Source: Prauserella_A sp040635515
Lineage (GTDB): Bacteria > Actinomycetota > Actinomycetes > Mycobacteriales > Pseudonocardiaceae
Direction: 5' to 3'
Assembly: GCA_040635515.1 (NCBI GenBank)
Contig: JBEYHY010000001.1
Span: 372,001-436,000 of the forward strand
DNA: 64,000 nucleotides
Shown here: positions 41,901-51,208 of the stretch, piece after piece
Layout: every line of letters starts with the position of its first letter
Numbering within the stretch: position 1 is the first letter of the stretch
Notes under the pieces: model-generated
What the model saw: the letters and a program-made list of their open reading frames with translations, nothing else
The model's database searches: none
Told to the model about the DNA's origin: nothing
Position numbers and translations under genes: made by a program

Positions 41901-42362
41901 TCAGGCAACCAATATCGCGACCGTTTCGGCGACACAAGCGGGCTTCGGTTCGCCGTCGATCTCGATGGTCCACCGGACGACCGCCTGCCTGCCCTGCGCG
42001 ACCTCCTTGACCTCGGCCAGTTCCGCGTGTGCCCTGATCTTCGAGCCCACCGTGACCGGTTGCGGGAAGCGCACCTTGTTGAGGCCGTAGTTGATGCCCA
42101 TCGTGAGCCCGTCGACCCGGTAGATGTCCTTGCCGAGCAACGGAATCAGCGAAAGGGTGAGGTAACCGTGTGCGATGGGCGCCCCGAAGGGCCCGTCGGC
42201 GGCGCGCTGGGGATCGACGTGGATCCACTGGTGGTCGCCGGTGGCGTCGGCGAAGAGGTTCACCTGTTCCTGCGTCACGGTGTGCCATTCGCTGTGGCCG
42301 AGTTGCTCGCCCTCGGCCGCGACGAAGTCGGACAGGTTCGCGAACACCCGCGCCCCGGTCAT
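41901..42362 (-). CDS. MaoC-family (R)-specific enoyl-CoA hydratase
   Basis: The 153-residue single hot-dog protein has the hydratase motif F-A-D-A-T-G-D43-H-Q-W-I-H48, which supplies the catalytic Asp-His pair. It hydrates 2-enoyl-CoA to (3R)-hydroxyacyl-CoA. Next to fabG it makes a two-step module: hydration, then oxidation or reduction at C3. Its ATG overlaps the fabG stop (ATGA). Confidence 0.87.
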   Translation of the reverse strand: MTGARVFANLSDFVAAEGEQLGHSEWHTVTQEQVNLFADATGDHQWIHVDPQRAADGPFGAPIAHGYLTLSLIPLLGKDIYRVDGLTMGINYGLNKVRFPQPVTVGSKIRAHAELAEVKEVAQGRQAVVRWTIEIDGEPKPACVAETVAILVA

Positions 42363-43120
42363 GCCCTCGGCCCTCCCGCGACGTAGATGACCTGGCCGGA
42401 TACGAAGGAAGCCTCGTCGCTGACGAGGAACGACGTCACGTTCGCGATGTCTTCCGGCTGCCCGACCCTGCGGACGGGGATCTCCTGCGCGGCGGCCTTC
42501 TTCATGTCGTCGAACGAGATGCCCATGCGCTCGGCCGTCGCCGCGGTCATGTCGGTGGCGATGAACCCGGGAGCGATGGCGTTGGCGGTGACGCCGAACT
42601 TGCCGAGTTCGATGGCCAGCGTCTTCGTGAATCCCTGGAGGCCCGCTTTCGCGGTGGAGTAGTTGGCCTGGCCCCTGTTGCCGAGCGCGGAAACGCTGGA
42701 GAGGTTGACGATGCGGCCCCAGCCCTGCTTCGTCATGTGCTTCTGGGCGGCGCGGCTCATCAGGAACGCGCCACGCAAGTGCACGCCCATGACCGAATCC
42801 CAGTCGCTCTCGGTCATCTTGAACAGCATGTTGTCGCGAGTGATTCCGGCGTTGTTGATCAGCACGGTCGGCGCGCCGAGCTGATCGGCGACGGCGGCGA
42901 CGGCCGCTTCGGCCGACTCGGCGTCACTGACGTCGGCGGTCGCGCCGATCGCTTGCCCGCCGCTCGCGACGATGGCCTCCGCGCCGGCCTTGGCTCCGGC
43001 TTCGTCGAGGTCGAGCAAACCGACGGCGAACCCGTCGGCGGCAAGGCGCCTGGCGATGGCCGCGCCGATGCCCCGGCCCGCGCCGGTGACGATCGCGACC
43101 CGGGAAGGAGACTCGGTCAC
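42359..43120 (-). CDS. 3-oxoacyl-ACP/CoA reductase FabG-like SDR
   Basis: The 253-residue SDR has T-G-A-G-R-G-I-G, N-N-A-G-I-T-R-D-N, the catalytic Ser and Y-S-T-A-K. It is very close to FabG in the N-N-A-G-I-T and G-F-I-A-T-D-M segments. GTG 43120 has GAGGAGG upstream; a longer start at 43180 would run through the operator at 43139-43152. It heads a six-gene minus-strand operon (fabG, maoC, APH, three ACADs), which looks like a complete CoA-linked oxidation module. Confidence 0.87.
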   Translation of the reverse strand: MTESPSRVAIVTGAGRGIGAAIARRLAADGFAVGLLDLDEAGAKAGAEAIVASGGQAIGATADVSDAESAEAAVAAVADQLGAPTVLINNAGITRDNMLFKMTESDWDSVMGVHLRGAFLMSRAAQKHMTKQGWGRIVNLSSVSALGNRGQANYSTAKAGLQGFTKTLAIELGKFGVTANAIAPGFIATDMTAATAERMGISFDDMKKAAAQEIPVRRVGQPEDIANVTSFLVSDEASFVSGQVIYVAGGPRA

Positions 43121-43138
43121 TGGTTCCTCCTCATCGAG

Positions 43139-43152
43139 TAAGCGTGCGCTTA
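43139..43152. promoter_or_regulatory. second-type operator copy 3: TAAGCG-TG-CGCTTA
   Basis: This perfect 6-base inverted repeat lies 19 bases upstream of the fabG start, with the same arms as the site beside the TetR gene at 35 kb. It links the six-gene operon to that regulator. Confidence 0.75.
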
Positions 43153-43198
43153 GGAACGTACCAGATCCGCGGTGCTCCACCCCCGGTTCGGAGACGGG

Positions 43199-43891
43199 TC
43201 AGATCGCGGGGGACACCGGCGCGCGGGATGCCGCGCTTTCGGGCAGGGGTGCGGTGCACAGGCCGATCGCCAGTGCGCCGATGGCGAGAACCTCGTTGAG
43301 AGCCATGAGCCGCTCGACGAGACCGAGCGGGATCGCCCGCCACCACGGTTCGCCTCCGGCCAGCATCAGCACGACCGCGGTGAGGATCACCCCGAACCAG
43401 GCCAGCGAGGTCACCCCGAGCACGCGTACGACGAAGCGGCCCAACGCCGAGTGCGGGAACGCCGCTCTCGCGGCGGCGAGCACGGCGAGCGGGAGGAACA
43501 CGAACGCGATGATGCTGGCGTAGCGGTGGATGGTGCCGCCGATGCTCGGCCCGATCGACCAGTCCGTCTTGGGGAAGGCGACGATGATCAGCAACCCGGC
43601 GACCCAGCCCGCCGCGAAGATCGTCGACGGCGACCACAACCGGGTGCTGCCGCGCGCGACGAGTGTGGCAAAGGTCGCCGCCGAACCCGCCGCGACGAGC
43701 AGCACCGAGATGTCGAAAAGCCATTTGCCGGGCCCCAGCGCGTACTCGCTGATGGTGCGCCGGACCGGATCGACATCGGCACCGGCGGGCAGCAGGTGCA
43801 GCAGGCCCATCAGCACACTGCCGCCGAGCAGCGCGGCGAGCCCGGCGATCGGGAGCAGCCGGGTGTTCCCCGCCGATGCGTCGTGCGACAT
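43199..43891 (-). CDS. DUF998 family membrane protein
   Basis: This 230-residue protein has about six hydrophobic segments and the DUF998 pattern: P-V-R-R-T-I-S-E-Y-A-L-G-P after the first segment, F-P-K-T-D near the middle, and I-H-R-Y-A-S-I-I before the fourth. Function unknown. ATG 43891 is chosen because GGAGAGG lies upstream. It is transcribed toward the fabG operon but separated by 78 bases with an operator. Confidence 0.82.
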   Translation of the reverse strand: MSHDASAGNTRLLPIAGLAALLGGSVLMGLLHLLPAGADVDPVRRTISEYALGPGKWLFDISVLLVAAGSAATFATLVARGSTRLWSPSTIFAAGWVAGLLIIVAFPKTDWSIGPSIGGTIHRYASIIAFVFLPLAVLAAARAAFPHSALGRFVVRVLGVTSLAWFGVILTAVVLMLAGGEPWWRAIPLGLVERLMALNEVLAIGALAIGLCTAPLPESAASRAPVSPAI

Positions 43892-44017
43892 GCCTCTCCG
43901 TTCCCGTGTCATCCGCCCGGTCTGTCCGTCCTGTCACCCGTATGCCTGGGAATCCGGATCGCGACCACAGACATTGAGCCACGTGGAGGGTGAGACCGCT
44001 GTGATCGGCGGGACCGC

Positions 44018-45652
44018 TCAGCCGTGGCCGTGGTGGCCCTCACCACCGGTGTTCACGGTGCGCGAGGTGCCCTCCACCTGATCGCGCGGGACGATGACGA
44101 ACTGGCCCATCATGCCGCTGTCCTCGTGGTAGAGCAGATGACAGTGATACATGTACGGGATGTCGGGGTCGACGTCGGTCCCGAACTCCACCACCACCCT
44201 CACGACCTTGCCGGGCGGCAGGTACACGGTGTCCTTGCGCCCGGCCTGCCATGCCACGGGTGGTTCACCGTCGATGTCGAGGATCCGGAAGGCGACGTCG
44301 TGGATGTGGAAGTTGTGCGGTCCGCCACCGCCGGCGATCTCCCAGATCTCGGTCGCCCCAGCGGGCACCACCTCGTCGATGCGGGACATGTCCATGCGTT
44401 GCCCGTTGATGCTCACCCCGCCGAGCTCGAACCTGCGCACCCTGGCGTCCGGCGGAGCCTGGAGCTGCTCACCCTGCGCGAGGGTCGAGGGGACGACGGC
44501 GTCCCCGCCGAGGTCCTCGGCCGCCCTGAGCTGGATCAGATCGAAGGTGTCGTCTCCTCCCGCGAACCGTTCGGCCGGGAATCCGGCGTCGAGTCCGCCG
44601 GGAAAGCTACGCAGCACCGGGGTTTCGCCCGGCGCGAGCCGGACGACGATCTCCGCTCGCTCGCCGGGGGAGAGCAGGATCCTCTCCCGCGACTCGGGCG
44701 CGGGCAGCAGACCGCTGTCGCTCGCGATCACCTGGAAAGCACGGTTGTCGTCGAAACCGATGTTGTAGATCCGGGCGGTGGAGCCGTTCAGTACGCGCAG
44801 CCTGGTCAGCTCACTGGTCACCGACAGCCGGGGATCATGGGTTCCGTTGACGAGGATCGTGTCGCCGAGGATGCCGGTCTCGCCGGCACCCACCGCGTCG
44901 CCGAGCCCCCCGGCGCGGCTGAAGTCGAAGTTGCCGTCCGGCAGGAACTTCTTGTCCTGGATGACCAGCGGGATGTCGTCGACGCCGTAGTCGCTGGGCA
45001 GGCCCAGGCTCCGGGATTCGGGGTCGTCGATGAGGAACATCCCGGAGACACCCTGGTAGACGTGTTTCGCGGTCTTGCCATGCGGGTGCGGGTGGTACCA
45101 CAGGCTGGCGGCCGGCTGCTTCACCGTCCACTCGGGAGTCCAGGTCTGTTTCGGCGCGACCTCCTGGTGCGGCCCGCCGTCCATCGAGGCAGGCAGTCGC
45201 ATCCCGTGCCAGTGCAGTGAGGACGCCTCGGGCAGGTCGTTGGTGACGTGCATGGTCACGTGATCGCCGGTGTTCGCGCGGATCGTCGGGCCGAGGTAGG
45301 CGCCGTTGACCCCCCACGTCTCGGTCCGCTTTCCCGGCAGCAGTTCACTCTCCCCTGTCTGCATCCGCAGGTCGAAGTGCTTGCCGCCGTGGTCGTCGAC
45401 CCGCGGTTCCAGCACGGGCGGGATGGTGACCTCGTTGGCGAAGCGCAACGTGCCGGTGTTGTCCTTGCGGACGTCCTGATAGGTGATCGCGAAGACCACA
45501 CCGAAGAACGCGCCGACGGGGACCGCGACGATCAGCGCGACGACCATGAGCTTGCCGAACCACCGGCGGCGCCGCCAGAACCGGCGTGGCCACGAGGGCC
45601 CGCTGTCCTGTGGCGCTGGGCGTCTGCCGGGGGAATCGGAGGAAGGATTCAT
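44018..45652 (-). CDS. multicopper oxidase, membrane-anchored
   Basis: The 544-residue protein has an Arg-rich N-terminus and one membrane segment (about 34-58) that should export it. All four copper-binding motifs are present: H-W-H (147-149), H-P-H-P-H (187-191), H-N-F-H-I-H, and Y-H-C-H-L-L-Y-H-E-D-S-G-M-M near the end. The last contains the type 1 copper Cys and a Met axial ligand. It resembles CueO/CotA-type oxidases, which oxidise copper(I) or phenols at the cell surface. A His/Gly-rich C-terminal tail (H-H-G-H-G) may bind metal. Physiological substrate unknown. Confidence 0.9.
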   Translation of the reverse strand: MNPSSDSPGRRPAPQDSGPSWPRRFWRRRRWFGKLMVVALIVAVPVGAFFGVVFAITYQDVRKDNTGTLRFANEVTIPPVLEPRVDDHGGKHFDLRMQTGESELLPGKRTETWGVNGAYLGPTIRANTGDHVTMHVTNDLPEASSLHWHGMRLPASMDGGPHQEVAPKQTWTPEWTVKQPAASLWYHPHPHGKTAKHVYQGVSGMFLIDDPESRSLGLPSDYGVDDIPLVIQDKKFLPDGNFDFSRAGGLGDAVGAGETGILGDTILVNGTHDPRLSVTSELTRLRVLNGSTARIYNIGFDDNRAFQVIASDSGLLPAPESRERILLSPGERAEIVVRLAPGETPVLRSFPGGLDAGFPAERFAGGDDTFDLIQLRAAEDLGGDAVVPSTLAQGEQLQAPPDARVRRFELGGVSINGQRMDMSRIDEVVPAGATEIWEIAGGGGPHNFHIHDVAFRILDIDGEPPVAWQAGRKDTVYLPPGKVVRVVVEFGTDVDPDIPYMYHCHLLYHEDSGMMGQFVIVPRDQVEGTSRTVNTGGEGHHGHG

Positions 45653-45739
45653 GCCGTCAAGCACATCAGCGGGAGCTGGCCCGCACTTCCGGTAAAGACC
45701 CGGGCCGGTCCCTGAACCGCCGTCCCTGAGAATCCCGTA

Positions 45740-46849
45740 CTACCCCGGGCGTACTACCTGGCCCAGGACGGTACGAAACACATTTCGGTCCACAGTGGAC
45801 GGCTCGACCGACAGCCACTCGCCGATCTCGCTGACGAACTGCTCGGGGGTCATCGGAGGCACCTCGTCGTCGGGCTCGGGTTCGGTGCTGAGCTCACCCG
45901 CCCTGCTGGGGTACAGCACGAGTGCCCCGCGTACCTCGACGCCGGGAAGCAGTGCCTCGATCTCGGCGATACTCTCGCTCAACCTGCTGCCACCTCCGAG
46001 GAACCGGCGGCCGTTGCGCAACAGTTCGCCGTCCTCATCGGTCGAATAGTGGCCCGGCAGCCAGAGCTTCGACTCGATGAGCACCAGCCTCCGCCCGCAC
46101 AGCACGGCGTGGTCGATATCGGCGAACACCGAGTCCGGCCAGGCCAGCCCGTGAAAGATCCGCACGCCCGGCAGCCGGGTCAGATAGCGGGAGAGCAGGT
46201 CAGCGGTGAGTCGTTCACCGATCTGATCGTCGTCGGAGCCGGGCCGCCCGAACACGGTGCGGCCTCCGAACTCGCTCCGGAACGCGCGCACGGTGTTCAG
46301 CGCCGCGAGGTGCCTCCTGCCCAGCAGGAACGCTACGGCCAGCGCGCCGGCCAGCAACGACAACCAGACCAGCAGCAGGGGGAGCGGGAAGTCGAACAGC
46401 AGCAACGGCAGCACGAGCAGCAGCACGGTTCCCGCCGCGACGGTCGCCGGCGCGTGACCCGGTGATCCCGGATGCGCGTAGTGAACGCGCGCGATCGCGT
46501 CGACCTCGTTCCACCACGGTATCGAGGTGACATCGACGCGCGGCGTACTCGGCACGAAGCCGGGATCGTCCCCGAACCTGCGCGGCCGCCTGCGCGTGAA
46601 ACCCCGCGGCCACGTCGTGGTGCTCACGGATCCGGCTGGTTCGCCGGGTGCCGTCGCGCGGTCGTAGGCGGCCCTCCGGGCCGGGTCGTTGAGCGTCTCG
46701 TAGGCATCACGCAGCAGCCGGAAAGTACCGGCGGTGCCACCGGTGTCCGGATGCATCGACCTGGCAAGCGCGCGATAGGCCGACTTGATCTCCGACGGCG
46801 TCGCGTCCTGTCGCACACCAAGGAGTTCGTAATAGTCGACGTCGTGCAC
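45740..46849 (-). CDS. J-domain, membrane and NERD-domain fusion protein
   Basis: This 369-residue protein starts with a DnaJ domain (about 5-65) with H33-P34-D35. A pair of hydrophobic segments (about 135-180) follows, then a NERD-like nuclease-related domain (about 215-330) with A-D-I-D-H-A-V..L-I-E-S-K-L-W. The D..E-x-K pattern is that of the restriction-endonuclease fold. GTG 46849 has GGAGG at the right distance. The combination suggests a membrane-bound DnaK co-chaperone tethered to a DNA-processing domain; the role is unknown. Confidence 0.78.
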   Translation of the reverse strand: MHDVDYYELLGVRQDATPSEIKSAYRALARSMHPDTGGTAGTFRLLRDAYETLNDPARRAAYDRATAPGEPAGSVSTTTWPRGFTRRRPRRFGDDPGFVPSTPRVDVTSIPWWNEVDAIARVHYAHPGSPGHAPATVAAGTVLLLVLPLLLFDFPLPLLLVWLSLLAGALAVAFLLGRRHLAALNTVRAFRSEFGGRTVFGRPGSDDDQIGERLTADLLSRYLTRLPGVRIFHGLAWPDSVFADIDHAVLCGRRLVLIESKLWLPGHYSTDEDGELLRNGRRFLGGGSRLSESIAEIEALLPGVEVRGALVLYPSRAGELSTEPEPDDEVPPMTPEQFVSEIGEWLSVEPSTVDRNVFRTVLGQVVRPG

Positions 46850-47020
46850 GCTCACCTCCGCGCCTGGCAGCGCACACAATATGGCGTGCCACGGCACGGC
46901 TCGAAGGGGCCGCCCGCCACGTCAGGGTGGAATACCCGTGTGCTAAAGGCTTTTCGCCCCGCGGGCGGGCGCAACGACCGAAGCCGCCGTGGTCGCGCGA
47001 GGGCCGGTTAGATTGGAGTC

Positions 47021-47908
47021 GTGCTCACGAGCGAAACGATCCTGCTGGACGGTGGACTCGCCACCGAACTGGAGGCGCGAGGGCACGACCTCTCCGACGC
47101 GTTGTGGTCGGCACGCCTGCTCGCCGACGCGCCGGAGGAGATCGTGGCCGCCCACGCCGCGTTCTTCGCGGCAGGCGCCGATGTGGCGACCACGGCCAGC
47201 TATCAGGCCAGCTTCGCAGGCTTCGCGGCTAGAGGGATCGATCCCAGGACCTCGGCAGAGCTGTTGCGCCGCAGCGTGACGCTGGCGAAGGAAGCGAGGG
47301 ACGGCACGGAGCAAGCGGGACGACGCCGGTGGGTCGCCGCCTCGGTCGGCCCTTACGGAGCCACGCTGGCCGACGGCTCGGAGTACCGGGGCCGCTACGG
47401 ACTGTCCCAGCGGGAGCTCAAGGCGTTCCACCTGCCTCGGATGGAGGTCCTCGCCGAGGCGGAGCCGGACCTGCTCGCGCTGGAAACCGTCCCCGACATC
47501 GAGGAGGCGACGGCTCTTGTCGATGCGCTCGACTCCGTCGGGCTTCCGGCCTGGTTGTCCTACACGGTGGAGGGCGGGAGGACCCGTGCGGGGCAGTCCC
47601 TCGCGGAAGCCTTCGCGGTCGTGGCCGACCGCGACGCGGTGATCGCGGTGGGTGTCAATTGCTGCGATCCGGCCGATGTGGCACCCGCAGTCGCGATGGC
47701 GAGGGCCATCACCGGAAAACCGGTCGTCGCCTACCCGAACAGCGGCGAGGACTGGGACGCCGATGGCAGAAGCTGGCGGGGCTCCCCGCGTTTCCGCGCC
47801 GCCGAGCTGGCCGCGCACGCGACCGGCGGGCCCGCCTTTCTCGGCGGCTGCTGCCGCGTGAGCCCCCGCGATATCGCCATATTGGCACAGCACATTCACC
47901 TCACCTGA
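47021..47908 (+). CDS. mmuM: homocysteine S-methyltransferase
   Basis: The 295-residue protein of the zinc-dependent homocysteine methyltransferase family starts L-L-D-G-G-L-A-T-E-L-E. The zinc ligands lie in G-V-N-C214-C and G-G-C277-C278. It transfers methyl from S-methylmethionine (or a similar donor) to homocysteine to form methionine. The length matches MmuM rather than the larger MetH. It is divergent from the J-domain/NERD gene and has no metabolic neighbour. Confidence 0.9.
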   Translation: MLTSETILLDGGLATELEARGHDLSDALWSARLLADAPEEIVAAHAAFFAAGADVATTASYQASFAGFAARGIDPRTSAELLRRSVTLAKEARDGTEQAGRRRWVAASVGPYGATLADGSEYRGRYGLSQRELKAFHLPRMEVLAEAEPDLLALETVPDIEEATALVDALDSVGLPAWLSYTVEGGRTRAGQSLAEAFAVVADRDAVIAVGVNCCDPADVAPAVAMARAITGKPVVAYPNSGEDWDADGRSWRGSPRFRAAELAAHATGGPAFLGGCCRVSPRDIAILAQHIHLT

Positions 47909-48106
47909 TCGGGCGGAGTTCCTTTTTCGAACGGCATGGCCGGAGCAGGCATGTGACGCTCGGATTCCGGGTACCCCGGAGTTGCTTCACGATCATGGCC
48001 CGGCAACGGGTCCGGACGGATTGTCGAGCGTGATTGGACAGTCCACTCCGGATGCAGGCCGTATGGCCCTTCACCGGGCCGGGAACGGCCGGCCAAGGAA
48101 AGGAAT

Positions 48107-48886
48107 GTGAACCGGATGAACATAACGGAATCGTTCAACGAAGCACTTCGGTCGGTGATTACGTTCCTTCCGAAGTTTGTTGTTTTCCTGGTCATCCTGA
48201 TCATCGGTTGGCTTGTCGCGAAAGGCCTTCGCAAACTGGTCACCGTTGTGCTCCATCGGCTGAATTTCGACAAGGCGGTCGAGCGCGGCGGGATCAAACA
48301 GGCGTTGTCGCGGTCCAAGTACGACGCGACCGGTCTCATCGCGGCACTGGTGTACTACGCCATCCTGCTGATCGCGCTGCAGATCGCGTTCGGTGTGTTC
48401 GGCCCGAACCCGGTCAGCGCCATGCTGACGGCGATCGTGGCCTGGCTGCCGCTCGCCATCGTGGCGATCGTGATCATCGTGGTGGCCGCCGCCATCGCCA
48501 GCGCGGTGCGTGATCTGGCCGCCAGCGCCATGGGCGGGCTCAGTTACGGCCCGTTCCTCGCCAGGGTCGCGCAGATCTTCATCATCGCGCTCGGTGTGAT
48601 CGCTGCCCTCAACCAGATCGGCGTGGCGACAGCGGTCACGACCCCGGTGCTCGTCGCGGTGCTCGCCACCATCGCCGGTGTCGTCGTCGTGGGTGTCGGT
48701 GGCGGCATGGTCCGCCCGATGCAGCAGCGGTGGGAGCGCTGGCTGAACAGGGCCGAGGAGGAACTGCCCAACGCCAAGGCCAGCAAGGAAGCCTACGACC
48801 GCGGCAGGGAGGACACGATGCGGGCTCAGACCGAGCCCATTCAGACGCCTGCCGAACAGCAGACGCCGCAGGACTACTCGCGCTGA
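48107..48886 (+). CDS. MscS-like small membrane protein (mechanosensitive channel TM-helix type)
   Basis: The 259-residue protein has four or five hydrophobic segments with the repeated conserved-TM-helix pattern found in small mechanosensitive channel relatives (F-L-P-K-F-V-V-F-L-V-I-L-I-I-G-W at about 19-34). The cytoplasmic tail is charged. The beta and C-terminal domains of full MscS are missing. GTG 48107 follows AAGGAAT. A strong terminator hairpin follows 47 bases after the stop. Confidence 0.8.
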   Translation: MNRMNITESFNEALRSVITFLPKFVVFLVILIIGWLVAKGLRKLVTVVLHRLNFDKAVERGGIKQALSRSKYDATGLIAALVYYAILLIALQIAFGVFGPNPVSAMLTAIVAWLPLAIVAIVIIVVAAAIASAVRDLAASAMGGLSYGPFLARVAQIFIIALGVIAALNQIGVATAVTTPVLVAVLATIAGVVVVGVGGGMVRPMQQRWERWLNRAEEELPNAKASKEAYDRGREDTMRAQTEPIQTPAEQQTPQDYSR

Positions 48887-48933
48887 CACCGCGCCGGCGG
48901 TAGTGCCGCGCGAGTAATACGGACGGAATCGAA

Positions 48934-48980
48934 CAGCACGGAGGGTGGGCCCGCTTCCCGGCGGCCCACCCTCCGTGCTG
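48934..48980. terminator. bidirectional hairpin terminator
   Basis: Perfect 18-base arms (48934-48951 and 48963-48980) flank an 11-base loop, with no U-run. It separates the convergent MscS-like and 49014 genes and should stop transcription from both sides. Confidence 0.85.
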
Positions 48981-49013
48981 TCGTGTGTGCCGTCGGTGGC
49001 GGTGTCGCGCGGT

Positions 49014-49385
49014 TCAGGAGAACAGCAGCGGGTCCAGGTCACCGCCGCTGATCAGGGTGACGCCCTCGGTGGCCAGCAGGCTCACGGCGATGAGCCGGAG
49101 GCTGATCCAGTCCCCGCTGGGCGATTCGTCCTTGCGCAGGAACCAGCCGGAATCCCTGGCGGCGTCCTGCACGCCGCGGGCGTAACCGGCCAGCTCGACG
49201 GGGCCCGCGCTGCCTCCGCTGAGTGTCAGGATGTCGCGCACCGCGGCCGCGTGCTGATCGACGGTGGCCAGTGCTCCCGGCGTGAGACCGCCCGGAGTGA
49301 GGCCCGCGTTGTGCAACCGGTCGGCCAGCACGGTGAGTTCACGCCTCGCGGCAGACTCATGCCACGCGCTCGACAACCAACCCAT
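49014..49385 (-). CDS. hypothetical actinobacterial protein
   Basis: The 123-residue soluble protein has the recognisable core S-A-A-R-R-E-L-T-V-L-A-D-R-L and T-V-D-Q-H-A-A-A-V-R-D-I-L, which I know from small actinobacterial proteins of unknown function. ATG 49385 starts a compact domain; the open frame runs further upstream without similarity. No catalytic motif is visible. It is divergent from the Ser/Thr kinase gene. Confidence 0.65.
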   Translation of the reverse strand: MGWLSSAWHESAARRELTVLADRLHNAGLTPGGLTPGALATVDQHAAAVRDILTLSGGSAGPVELAGYARGVQDAARDSGWFLRKDESPSGDWISLRLIAVSLLATEGVTLISGGDLDPLLFS

Positions 49386-49518
49386 GACCGGAGAGCATAC
49401 GAACTGGTCACCCGCTTGTGTCCGGCACCCCCACCGTGGTGTTAGCCGCATGATCGCGGACCACGGGGGTCACTGTGTGGCACAGGCTCTACCCTGTCGG
49501 AGTGACTGGGAGGCGCGG

Positions 49519-51099
49519 GTGAGCGCGGACGAGGGGCGGCTGGTTGCCGGGCGCTACCGTCTGCGTAGCCGGATCGGCAGCGGGGCGATGGGAGTCGTGT
49601 GGCTTGCCGTCGACGACCGCCTCGACAGGGAAGTCGCGGTCAAGCAGCTGCTGCTGCCCCCAGGCCTGAACGAGACAGAGGGCGACAAAGCCAGGCAGCG
49701 AGCCTTCCGTGAGGGCAGGATCGCGGCGAGACTGCAGCACCCCAACGCCATCTCCGTCTACAACGTCGCCGACGACGACGGCGCTCCCGTGCTGGTCATG
49801 GAGTACCTGCCCTCCCAGAGCCTCGCCGACGTGCTCGACGACAGGGGGGTGCTGCCCCCGGCGGAGGCAGCCGGGATCGGAGCCCAGATCGCACTCGCGC
49901 TCACCGCGGCGCACGAGGCCGGCGTCATCCACCGCGACGTCAAGCCGGGCAACATCCTGCTCGGCGACGACGGAACCACCAAGATCACCGACTTCGGAAT
50001 CTCCAGAGCCGCCGGTGACATCACGGTGACCAGTACCGGCCTGCTCGCGGGCACACCGGCCTTCCTGTCGCCGGAGACGGCAAGGGGTGCCGAACCGGGA
50101 CCGGCGTCCGATGTGTTCTCACTCGGTGCGACCTTGTACGCCGCCGTCGAGGGAATGCCCCCGTTCGGCAACACCGAGAACGAGATCGCCCTGCTCCACA
50201 CGGTCGCGACCGGGCAGGTCATTCCGCCGAGGAGGGCTGGGCAGCTCACCGCGACGTTGCAGGAGATGCTGCGGACCGAACCCAAGGCGAGGCCCAGCAT
50301 GGCCACGGTCGCCGACGCGCTGCAGGCAGTCGCCGAAGGCCGCGCCCCAGCTGCTCTCGAACCGCCCACGATGCCGGCGACGGTTCCCGTGTCGCCTCCC
50401 CGGCGCCCTTCGACGAGGCTGGACCTGCACCCCGCCGCCGTGCCGCCACCCCCGGCTCCCGCACCGCAAGGCAGGCAGGAGCAGCATGCCGTCGCGGTGG
50501 AGGCTCCGGCGGGTTCGCAGCGGTCGCCAAAGCGGGTCGCCATCGCGGCGCTCGCGGTGCTCGCCGCGGCGGCCATCGGCATCCTGGTCGCGGAATTGCT
50601 GGTCAACAGCGGCGGCAACGACGGCAACGCCGGCGCGGCTCCACCGGCCACGCCGAGCACGTCGGCGGCGCCCGTCACGACGCGGGACGTGACCACCACG
50701 GTGGCCACAACGACGCCGACCCCGGAGGAACCGAGCCCGGCTGAGCTGGAGGACGCGGTCAGTGCCTACTACGCGATGCTGCCAGGAGACACCGACGAGG
50801 CGTGGCAAGGTCTTGGCCCGGGGCTGAGGGAACAGGGCGAGCGGAAGTACGAGAAGTTCTGGGACAAGGTCGACGAGATCGAGGTCGTCAGCGGGCCGAA
50901 CGCGCTCGACGACAGCACCGTCCAGGTTGGTCTCCAGTTCGTCATGGAAAACGGCAACGTTCACCGCGAGGTGCACCGGCTTGGCATGGTCGTCAAGGAC
51001 GGCCGTCCGCTCATCGACTCGGACGAGGTCGTGTCATCCCGCAAGGTCGACGACGACCGCAAGGGCAGAGGCAACGACGAAGAGGACGACGACAACTGA
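49519..51099 (+). CDS. eukaryotic-type Ser/Thr protein kinase, membrane-spanning
   Basis: This 526-residue protein has a kinase domain (about 9-270) with G-S-G-A-M-G-V-V, Lys42, the catalytic loop H-R-D140-V-K-P-G-N and D158-F-G, so it should be active. A Pro/Ala-rich linker, one membrane helix (about 340-362) and an outer domain of about 140 residues follow. The outer part has no PASTA repeats; it starts with a Thr/Pro-rich stretch, then a compact region and a charged tail. GTG 49519 has GGGAGG upstream. The next gene encodes a VanW envelope protein, a possible partner or target. Confidence 0.88.
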   Translation: MSADEGRLVAGRYRLRSRIGSGAMGVVWLAVDDRLDREVAVKQLLLPPGLNETEGDKARQRAFREGRIAARLQHPNAISVYNVADDDGAPVLVMEYLPSQSLADVLDDRGVLPPAEAAGIGAQIALALTAAHEAGVIHRDVKPGNILLGDDGTTKITDFGISRAAGDITVTSTGLLAGTPAFLSPETARGAEPGPASDVFSLGATLYAAVEGMPPFGNTENEIALLHTVATGQVIPPRRAGQLTATLQEMLRTEPKARPSMATVADALQAVAEGRAPAALEPPTMPATVPVSPPRRPSTRLDLHPAAVPPPPAPAPQGRQEQHAVAVEAPAGSQRSPKRVAIAALAVLAAAAIGILVAELLVNSGGNDGNAGAAPPATPSTSAAPVTTRDVTTTVATTTPTPEEPSPAELEDAVSAYYAMLPGDTDEAWQGLGPGLREQGERKYEKFWDKVDEIEVVSGPNALDDSTVQVGLQFVMENGNVHREVHRLGMVVKDGRPLIDSDEVVSSRKVDDDRKGRGNDEEDDDN

Positions 51100-51208
51100 A
51101 CGGGTTCAGGGTTGCGGAGTCGCGGTTTCCCCACCTGCGGTAGTTTTGGTGATGCCGACACCACTTTGTCCGGTCACGACGGACGAATGATCACCAGCCG
51201 GGGACATT

